Below the pieces are notes generated by a model. The model was given only the letters and a program-made list of their open reading frames with translations, had not been told where the DNA came from and did not search any database. 64,000 nucleotides of DNA from NCBI GenBank assembly GCA_020860565.1, contig JAJBUA010000031.1, positions 20,265 to 84,264 on the forward strand, in the 5' to 3' direction. Shown piece by piece: positions 57,191 to 64,000 of this stretch (its first letter is position 1; each line of letters begins with the position of its first letter). The DNA is from Clostridiales bacterium (GTDB lineage: Bacteria > Bacillota > Clostridia > Lachnospirales > Lachnospiraceae). The translations under genes and the position numbers were made by a program.

Positions 57191-58460
57191 ACGTGCGAAA
57201 AACGGAAGAATCCTCTTTACGAGAGAAATGAAGCGGGGGTATACGATCCTGGTGCCGGAGATGCTGCCGATCCATTTTGAGATCCTCAAACCGATCTTTA
57301 CCAATGCCGGTTATCAGCTGGAGCTTCTCCATACGCAAAAGCCGGAATTTTCCCAGATCGGGATCCGCTATGTACATAACGACGCCTGTTATCCGCTGAT
57401 TCTGGTTGTCGGACAGTTCATTGACGCACTGCAAAGCGGAAAATATGATCTGGATAAGGTAGCGCTGATGATGGTGCAGTCCGGAGGCGGATGCCGGGAA
57501 TCCAATTACATTCACCTGATCCGCAAGGCGCTTGAACGGGCGGGATATGGGCATATCCCGGTGATTTCCTTCAGCTTGTCCGGCATGGAATTTAACACGG
57601 GCTTTACCATGACAGTTTCGATGATCCGTAAATGCGCGGCGGGCGTGATCTATGGAGACCTGCTGATGCTGCTGAATAATCAGGTCAAGGCATATGAGAT
57701 TCATAAGGGAGACGCTCAGAAGCTGATCGATAAGTGGGTGAAGGCGATCACGGAACAGTTTCAGCATGCGAGAGGCTTCAGCTTCGCCGATATGAAGAAG
57801 AACTTTTTCAAAATCGTATCCTCTTACGCTGAGGTCCCGATACAGAAGATCCCCAAGGTTAAAGTTGGCATCGTAGGGGAGATTTATGTCAAATATGCGA
57901 ATTTTGCTAACAATAATCTGGAAAAATTCCTCGAAGAGCAGAACTGCGAGGTGATGGTGCCGGGACTTCTGGGATTTTTGATGTTTAAGATCGATGCGCG
58001 GATTCAGGATATCCATCTGTATGGCGGCAGCAGGCTCAAGCTCGCGGTTGCGACCTGGCTGTTAAATTATTTTAAAAAAGTGGAAAAGGCGTTTATGGAG
58101 TGTGTGGACGCATTTCCGATGTTTACGCAGCTCGCCAGTTATGAGGATACCAAGCCTCTGGTCGACGGTCTGATCGGAGTGGGCAACCGCATGGGCGAGG
58201 GATGGTTCCTGCCGGGAGAGATGATTGAACTGATCCGCCACGGATATGATAATATTGTCTGTACGCAGCCATTTGGATGCCTGCCAACGCATGTCTGCGG
58301 GAAGGGTATGATTCACAAAATCAAACAGATGTATCCGATGGCAAATATTGTGCCGATTGATTATGATCCGGGCGCGACAAAGGTCAATCAGGAAAACCGG
58401 ATCAAGCTGATGCTTTCGGTCGCAGGAGAGAAAACCTCATGCGAGCCGGAACCGTGCTGA
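57177..58460 (+). CDS. 2-hydroxyacyl-CoA dehydratase-related protein (C-terminal part of the large activase)
   Basis: NDACYPLILVVGQFIDAL; QSGGGCRESNYIHLIRKAL; QPFGCLPTHVCGKGM; overlaps the previous gene by 14 nt. Confidence 0.85.
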   Translation: MAKIKRAKNGRILFTREMKRGYTILVPEMLPIHFEILKPIFTNAGYQLELLHTQKPEFSQIGIRYVHNDACYPLILVVGQFIDALQSGKYDLDKVALMMVQSGGGCRESNYIHLIRKALERAGYGHIPVISFSLSGMEFNTGFTMTVSMIRKCAAGVIYGDLLMLLNNQVKAYEIHKGDAQKLIDKWVKAITEQFQHARGFSFADMKKNFFKIVSSYAEVPIQKIPKVKVGIVGEIYVKYANFANNNLEKFLEEQNCEVMVPGLLGFLMFKIDARIQDIHLYGGSRLKLAVATWLLNYFKKVEKAFMECVDAFPMFTQLASYEDTKPLVDGLIGVGNRMGEGWFLPGEMIELIRHGYDNIVCTQPFGCLPTHVCGKGMIHKIKQMYPMANIVPIDYDPGATKVNQENRIKLMLSVAGEKTSCEPEPC

Positions 58461-58530
58461 AAAGATAGGCGCCAGGGATAGGAAAGGGATTTCAGCCCGG
58501 TTTGCGCCAGAGAAAGGGATGGTAATAACG

Positions 58531-59823
58531 ATGAGCAGACAGCTGCTGCATACTCCGGAGGGCGTCCGCGATACGTACGGTGAGGAATGCGCCAGAAAGC
58601 TGGCCGTTCAGGAAAGAATCCGGCAGGTTTTCCGCCTGTACGGTTATCAGGATATCGAGACGCCGACGTTTGAGTTCTTTGATATTTTTAAAAAAGAGCG
58701 CGGGAGTGTCGGAACCCGTGAAATGTATAAATTATTTGACCGGGAAAATAACACACTGGTGCTGCGTCCGGATATGACGCCGTCGATTGCCCGCTGTGTT
58801 GCGAAATATTATATGGATGAGCCGGGACCGCTGCGTCTGTGTTATCTTGGTTCGACCTTTATCAACCGCGCCAGTTATCAGGGACGGCTCAATGAGACGG
58901 CTCAGACAGGGGTTGAATTGATCGGGGACGATTCGATCGACGCGGACGCGGAGATGATCGCGATCGTGATCGACGCGCTCAAATCCAGCGGACTGCGGGA
59001 ATTTCAGGTGGAACTGGGACAGGTTGAATTTTATCGCGGGCTGGTAGAAGAAGCCGCTTTTGATGAGGAAACCGGTGAGGAACTGCGGGAACTGATCGAG
59101 AGGAAAAATTTCTTCGGCGTGGAAGAACTGCTGAGCCGGCATTCCATACCGCTTCACCTGAGACAGCTTTTTCTGAAGCTGCCGGAGCTCTTCGGGGATA
59201 TTACACAGATCCGTCTGGCAAAATCAATGACCTCTAACCGACGGGCGCTGCAGGCGATTGAGCGGCTGGAAAAGGTACAGGAGATTCTGGACGCTTACGG
59301 GCTGGGGGATTATGTCTCCTATGATCTGGGGATGCTGAGCAAATACAGTTATTATACCGGTATTATTTTGAAAGCCTATACCTATGGCACCGGGGAATAT
59401 CTGGTAACGGGCGGCCGTTACGATACCCTGCTGACACAGTTTGGCAAGGAGGCACCGGCGATCGGCTTTGCGATCGTGATTGATCAGCTGATGCTCGCAC
59501 TTTCGAGACAGAAAATCGAACTGCCGCTGAAACGTGTGGAGACGATGCTCCTGTATCCGAGTGAGCAGCGGACGCAGGGCATTGCGCTGGCGAAGGCACT
59601 TCGGGAGATGAATCTGCCGATCGAGCTCATCTGTATGGCAGAGGGAACAACATACCGGGATTACATCGCTTACGCCAGACGCCAGAAGGCGCGGACCATG
59701 ATCACGTTTGCTGATGAGGGGGATACCATCCGGATTCTGGATCCGATGACGGATCATATGGCTGTGATGTCCGGAGATGAATATATCAGAAATATCAGGG
59801 AAAAGAGGGAGTATGGCTCATGA
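58531..59823 (+). CDS. hisZ: ATP phosphoribosyltransferase regulatory subunit
   Basis: HisRS-like [36 protein letters not shown]; directly before hisG. Confidence 0.94.
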   Translation: MSRQLLHTPEGVRDTYGEECARKLAVQERIRQVFRLYGYQDIETPTFEFFDIFKKERGSVGTREMYKLFDRENNTLVLRPDMTPSIARCVAKYYMDEPGPLRLCYLGSTFINRASYQGRLNETAQTGVELIGDDSIDADAEMIAIVIDALKSSGLREFQVELGQVEFYRGLVEEAAFDEETGEELRELIERKNFFGVEELLSRHSIPLHLRQLFLKLPELFGDITQIRLAKSMTSNRRALQAIERLEKVQEILDAYGLGDYVSYDLGMLSKYSYYTGIILKAYTYGTGEYLVTGGRYDTLLTQFGKEAPAIGFAIVIDQLMLALSRQKIELPLKRVETMLLYPSEQRTQGIALAKALREMNLPIELICMAEGTTYRDYIAYARRQKARTMITFADEGDTIRILDPMTDHMAVMSGDEYIRNIREKREYGS

Positions 59824-60479
59824 GATATCTGACATTTGCGCTGGCAAAAGGCCGACTCGCTTATAAAACGCTGGAAATGTTTGAGCGGATCGGAATTACC
59901 TGTGAAGAGATGAAGGATAAGGATTCGCGGAAGCTGATTTTTGTGAATGAAGAGCTGGGATATCGTTTCTTTCTGGCAAAGGCGAACGACGTTCCCACTT
60001 ATGTAGAGTACGGTGCGGCGGATATCGGTATCGCCGGGAAAGATACGCTTCTCGAAGAGGGGCGTAATCTTTATGAAGTTCTGGATCTGGGGATCGGGCG
60101 CTGTCGGATGTGCGTCTGCGGACCCGCTTCCGCCAGAGAATATCTGCAGCATCATGAAATGATCCGCGTAGCGACCAAGTATCCACGGATCGCCAAAGAT
60201 TACTTTTTTAATAAAAAACATCAGACCGTAGAGATTATCAAGCTGAACGGCTCGATCGAACTGGCTCCGATTGTGGGGCTTTCCGAAGTGATCGTAGACA
60301 TCGTAGAGACCGGTTCGACGCTGCGGGAAAACGGGTTGACTGTTCTTGAAGAGGTATGTCCTCTGTCGGCGCGGATGGTTGTCAATCAGGTAAGCCTGAA
60401 ACGGGAAAACGAAAGGATCTCACGTATGATCCGGCAACTGAAAACACTGATTCAGCAGCAACAGGAGGTAAATCAATGA
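59820..60479 (+). CDS. hisG: ATP phosphoribosyltransferase (short form)
   Basis: [55 protein letters not shown]. Confidence 0.96.
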   Translation: MRYLTFALAKGRLAYKTLEMFERIGITCEEMKDKDSRKLIFVNEELGYRFFLAKANDVPTYVEYGAADIGIAGKDTLLEEGRNLYEVLDLGIGRCRMCVCGPASAREYLQHHEMIRVATKYPRIAKDYFFNKKHQTVEIIKLNGSIELAPIVGLSEVIVDIVETGSTLRENGLTVLEEVCPLSARMVVNQVSLKRENERISRMIRQLKTLIQQQQEVNQ

Positions 60480-61786
60480 GAATCGTCAGACTCAATGAAC
60501 AGAGCAGGACGGATCTTCTGTCCAGTCTGTTAAAACGGGATCCCAATCACTATACCGAATACGAGGCCACGGTGCAGGAGATCATTGATGATGTCCGTAC
60601 AAACCGTGACAAGGCGGTTTTTTCTTATACAAGGAAGTTTGATCATGCTGAGATCAGTGCGGAAAATATCCGCGTGACAGAGGCGGAGATTGAGGAGGCG
60701 CTGTCGGTGACCGATCCGGCTCTTCTGGAGGTGATTCGCAAGTCTCTGGCTAATATTCGTTCTTACCATGAGAAGCAGAAACGGAACAGTTGGTTTGACA
60801 GCAGGCCGGACGGGACGATCCTTGGTCAGAAAATCACGCCGCTCGCCAGTGTCGGCGTCTACGTGCCGGGCGGCAAAGCGGCCTATCCGTCGACCGTGCT
60901 GATGAATATCATACCGGCGGAGGTGGCCGGAGTACCGCGGATCGTGATGGTGACGCCGCCGGGAAAGGACGGCAGGGTCAATCCGGTGACGCTGGCAGCT
61001 GCGCATCTGGCAGGAGCGACCGAGGTTTATAAAGTGGGCGGCGCGCAGGCGATCGCGGCGCTGGCCTTTGGTACCGAGTCAATCCCGCGTGTGGATAAGA
61101 TCGTAGGACCCGGCAATATCTTTGTTGCGATGGCGAAAAAGGCCGTCTACGGACATGTGAGCATCGACAGTGTTGCGGGACCCAGTGAGATCCTGGTACT
61201 GGCGGATGATTCAGCCAATCCCCGTTATGTAGCCGCAGATTTACTCTCACAGGCAGAGCATGACGAACTCGCTTCCGCGATTCTGGTGATAACCAGCATG
61301 GAACTGGCAGAGGCGGTATCCGCAGAGGCGGATCGTTTCATCGAACAGCTCTCACGCAAAGACATTTTGAAAAAATCACTGGAAAATTACGGATATATTC
61401 TGGTGGCGGATACGATGGAGGACGCCATTGCCGCGGCCAATGAAATCGCGTCGGAACATCTGGAAATTGTGACGCGCAATCCGTTTGAGGTGATGACAAA
61501 GATTCAGAATGCCGGAGCAATCTTTATGGGCGAGTACAGCTCCGAGCCGCTGGGCGATTATTATGCGGGTCCGAATCACGTGCTCCCGACCAACGGTACG
61601 GCGAGATTTTTCTCACCGCTGGGTGTGGACGACTATATTAAGAAGTCGAGTATCATCTATTATTCGAGAGACGCACTTCTGGCGGCGCATAAAGATATTG
61701 AGGCATTTGCAAAAGCAGAGGGACTGACAGCCCATGCGAATTCCATACGGGTAAGATTTGAAGAAGAATCAGAGGTATCCGGTTAA
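60476..61786 (+). CDS. hisD: histidinol dehydrogenase
   Basis: [58 protein letters not shown]. Confidence 0.97.
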   Translation: MRIVRLNEQSRTDLLSSLLKRDPNHYTEYEATVQEIIDDVRTNRDKAVFSYTRKFDHAEISAENIRVTEAEIEEALSVTDPALLEVIRKSLANIRSYHEKQKRNSWFDSRPDGTILGQKITPLASVGVYVPGGKAAYPSTVLMNIIPAEVAGVPRIVMVTPPGKDGRVNPVTLAAAHLAGATEVYKVGGAQAIAALAFGTESIPRVDKIVGPGNIFVAMAKKAVYGHVSIDSVAGPSEILVLADDSANPRYVAADLLSQAEHDELASAILVITSMELAEAVSAEADRFIEQLSRKDILKKSLENYGYILVADTMEDAIAAANEIASEHLEIVTRNPFEVMTKIQNAGAIFMGEYSSEPLGDYYAGPNHVLPTNGTARFFSPLGVDDYIKKSSIIYYSRDALLAAHKDIEAFAKAEGLTAHANSIRVRFEEESEVSG

Positions 61787-61841
61787 AAATGTTAGAAGCC
61801 GGAGAGATTAACAGGGGCAGATTGGCCAGGAGGTATTTACG

Positions 61842-62429
61842 ATGGCGAGAACCGCAACAATCGAACGGAATACAAAGGAGACAAAGATCCGGCTCACGCT
61901 GAATCTGGATGGGACAGGAAAGTCTGATATCCATACCGGGATCGGCTTTTTCGATCATATGCTGGACGGATTTGCCCGCCATGGTTTCTTTGATCTGAGC
62001 GTACAGGCAGATGGCGATCTGGAGGTGGATACTCATCACACGATTGAGGATACCGGTATCGTACTGGGGACTGCGATCCGTGAGGCAGTGGGAGATAAGA
62101 AAGGCATCACCCGTTATGGGTCAAAGATCCTGCCGATGGATGAGGCACTTCTTCTTTGTGCGATTGACCTGTGCGGACGCCCCTATCTGGTCTGCGATCT
62201 CAAGCTGGACCGGGAGAAGGTCGGCGATCTGGAGACGGAGATGGTGCGCGAATTTTTCTATGCGGTGTCCTATGCCGCGCAGATGAATCTTCACATCCGC
62301 CAGCTGGATGGCAGCAATAATCACCATATCATCGAGGGGGCGTTTAAGGCCTTTGCCAAGGCACTCGATCAGGCAGTCAGTTACGATGAACGGATCACGG
62401 GGGTATTGTCGACGAAGGGCAGCTTATAA
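61842..62429 (+). CDS. hisB: imidazoleglycerol-phosphate dehydratase
   Basis: IHTGIGFFDHMLDGFARHGFFDL; DTHHTIEDTGIVLG; NNHHIIEGAFKAFAKAL. Confidence 0.97.
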   Translation: MARTATIERNTKETKIRLTLNLDGTGKSDIHTGIGFFDHMLDGFARHGFFDLSVQADGDLEVDTHHTIEDTGIVLGTAIREAVGDKKGITRYGSKILPMDEALLLCAIDLCGRPYLVCDLKLDREKVGDLETEMVREFFYAVSYAAQMNLHIRQLDGSNNHHIIEGAFKAFAKALDQAVSYDERITGVLSTKGSL

Positions 62430-62444
62430 AGGGGGACGAGAACG

Positions 62445-63506
62445 ATGCAGCTTTATCCGGCGATTGATATGAAAGGCGGCAAATGTGTCCGCTTAAAGCA
62501 GGGGTCTTTTCAGCAGGTGACCGTTTATGCGGATGAACCGGCTGAGATGGCGAAGCTCTGGGTGATGCAGGGAGCCTCTTATCTGCATCTTGTGGATCTG
62601 GATGGTGCGCTGGCGGGGCATTCGGTGAATGAGGCGGCGATCCGTGCCATCGTCGATGCCGTAGATGTGCCGGTCGAACTGGGCGGCGGAATCCGCAGTG
62701 CTGAGACGGTAGAATATCTTTTAAATCTGGGAGTCGCCCGCTGTATCATCGGGACCAAAGCGGTCGAGCAGCCGGAGTTTATCCGCGAACTGGTGGAGCG
62801 TTTTGGCGCCGAGCGGATCGTGGTCGGTGTGGATGCGAAAGATGGAATGGTTGCAGTAGAGGGCTGGGAAAAGCTGAGCAGTATCAGCGCGATTGACCTT
62901 TGCAGCAGGATGAAGGAATACGGCGTGCGTCACATCGTCTATACGGACATTTCCCGTGACGGGATGCTTACCGGACCGAACGTAGAAGCGACCAGACAGC
63001 TCACAGAAGCAACGGGACTTGACATTATCGCCTCCGGCGGCGTCTCCGGGATGAAAGATCTGGAACACTTAAATGCAAACGGCATCAAAGGAGCGATTAT
63101 CGGCAAAGCCCTGTACGAAAACCGGATCTTCCTGCCGGAAGCAGTTGCGGCATTTGAAAGAGCCGGTCAGGAGTGTACCGTGTCGTGGAGTGACCTGAAA
63201 ACCGACGCTGCCGGACTGGTTCCCGTCATCGTGCAGGACTGGGAAAATGGTCAGGTGCTGATGCTGGCTTATATGAATCAGCAGGCATTTGAAGATACGG
63301 TCCGGAGCGGGAAGATGCATTATTACAGCCGCAGCCGCCAAAGCCAGTGGCTGAAAGGCGAGACCTCCGGGCATTTCCAGTATGTGAAATCATTATATCT
63401 GGATTGTGACAATGATACGCTGCTGGCAAGGGTTGAGCAGGTCGGTGTAGCGTGCCATACCGGGTCGAGAAGCTGTTTTTACCGTGGTATAAAAACGTTT
63501 TTGTGA
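62445..63506 (+). CDS. hisA: bifunctional HisA-HisI: ProFAR isomerase fused to phosphoribosyl-AMP cyclohydrolase
   Basis: N-part: [27 protein letters not shown]-part: [27 protein letters not shown]...[20 protein letters not shown]...[11 protein letters not shown]. Confidence 0.95.
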   Translation: MQLYPAIDMKGGKCVRLKQGSFQQVTVYADEPAEMAKLWVMQGASYLHLVDLDGALAGHSVNEAAIRAIVDAVDVPVELGGGIRSAETVEYLLNLGVARCIIGTKAVEQPEFIRELVERFGAERIVVGVDAKDGMVAVEGWEKLSSISAIDLCSRMKEYGVRHIVYTDISRDGMLTGPNVEATRQLTEATGLDIIASGGVSGMKDLEHLNANGIKGAIIGKALYENRIFLPEAVAAFERAGQECTVSWSDLKTDAAGLVPVIVQDWENGQVLMLAYMNQQAFEDTVRSGKMHYYSRSRQSQWLKGETSGHFQYVKSLYLDCDNDTLLARVEQVGVACHTGSRSCFYRGIKTFL

Positions 63507-63515
63507 CAGGAGGAT

Positions 63516-63800
63516 GTGGTATTGAAATATTATTACAGTACACTAGATAATGTTGTATTAACTTTTTCTGATATAGAAGAAAAAAATGGTTTTGACTCGA
63601 TTACAGTACGTTTTGAACGAACCAATCAAAATGGTTTTGATTTTGCTGAGGGAATTCTTCCGGAGAATCATTTCTATAAAAGTTATGGATTTTCGGAAGA
63701 TGAATTGCTGCAATTTGAAAAATATTTGATGAAAAACAGCTTCCTGATATGGGAAATCGCATTGGAAGAAGGTGCCAAAATTGCCAAAAGTCCTGCTTGA
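63516..63800 (+). CDS. small hypothetical protein adjacent to DUF4160-like gene
   Basis: 94 aa; starts 9 nt after hisA/I stop with AGGAGG RBS; AT-rich. Confidence 0.6.
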   Translation: MVLKYYYSTLDNVVLTFSDIEEKNGFDSITVRFERTNQNGFDFAEGILPENHFYKSYGFSEDELLQFEKYLMKNSFLIWEIALEEGAKIAKSPA

Positions 63801-63804
63801 TTTT

Positions 63805-64000
63805 ATGGGGTACACATTTTATTTTTATTCCAGAGAAGATGGTGAGCCTGTTCATATACATGTATCGAGGGGAAATCCAAATGAATGTAGTGCAAAATTC
63901 TGGATTAAAAGAGATGGTATTGAATTGGAACATAATAAGGGAAATATTCCTAAAAAGGATTTAAAACGAATCCAAAAGTACATCTGTGCTAACAGAGAGA
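63805..64000 (+). CDS. DUF4160-like protein, 3' truncated by window edge
   Basis: Continuous frame MGYTFYFYSREDGEPVHIHVSRGNPNECSAKFWIKRDGIELEHNKGNIPKKDLKRIQKYICANRE; not in the supplied track. Confidence 0.75.
   Translation, partial: MGYTFYFYSREDGEPVHIHVSRGNPNECSAKFWIKRDGIELEHNKGNIPKKDLKRIQKYICANRE

Noticed and set aside
58462-58512. GGCGC...GCGCC inverted repeat before hisZ as a his leader or attenuator
   Set aside because: Only a 5-bp stem with a long loop, no His-rich leader peptide and no T-tract; not enough support.
63749-63964. 71-aa + strand ORF in the supplied track at the window end
   Set aside because: Different frame from the DUF4160-like gene (63805 onward), which has the recognisable motif and better spacing after the preceding stop.
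1-64000. CRISPR arrays, prophage, IS transposases, rRNA genes
   Set aside because: No regularly spaced direct repeats, no transposase/integrase or phage structural proteins, and no rRNA sequence were recognised in the window.

Overview
This 64 kb window comes from a spore-forming, low- to mid-GC Firmicute. Gene content and order suggest Lachnospiraceae/Clostridiales, but that is inference. Nearly all genes lie on the + strand; only a CYTH protein and a YlbJ-like gene are on the - strand. Blocks in order: cobalamin genes (cobS, cobU-like, cbiB, cobD-like); tig-clpP-clpX-lon-ysxC; an SLH protein with a MacAB-like exporter; PAP2 and Sfp-type PPTase; pyrH-frr-uppS-cdsA-dxr-rseP-ispG-polC; a three-tRNA operon; parE-parC; asd, an alpha/beta SASP, a 49-aa small gene; rsmD, ylbJ, RNA-modification genes including an RsuA-HAD fusion; SDR, RluD-like, recU, DUF3048; an RND efflux operon with two tandem TolC-like proteins; a 2-hydroxyacyl-CoA dehydratase activase pair; hisZ-hisG-hisD-hisB-hisA/hisI; and an AT-richer end with a DUF4160-like gene cut by the window edge. 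The strongest unexplained signal is a 158-nt intergenic element in two copies (28173-28330 and 53936-54093). Both copies have the same length and a conserved core. They differ by about seven compensatory base-pair changes and share a possible pseudoknot, so this is a good candidate for an undescribed structured ncRNA or structured mobile element. A second dispersed repeat family (7641, 28747, 34631, plus a fragment at 18761) sits directly behind intrinsic terminators or a terminator-like hairpin. No tools were run; all calls come from reading the sequence and the supplied ORF track.
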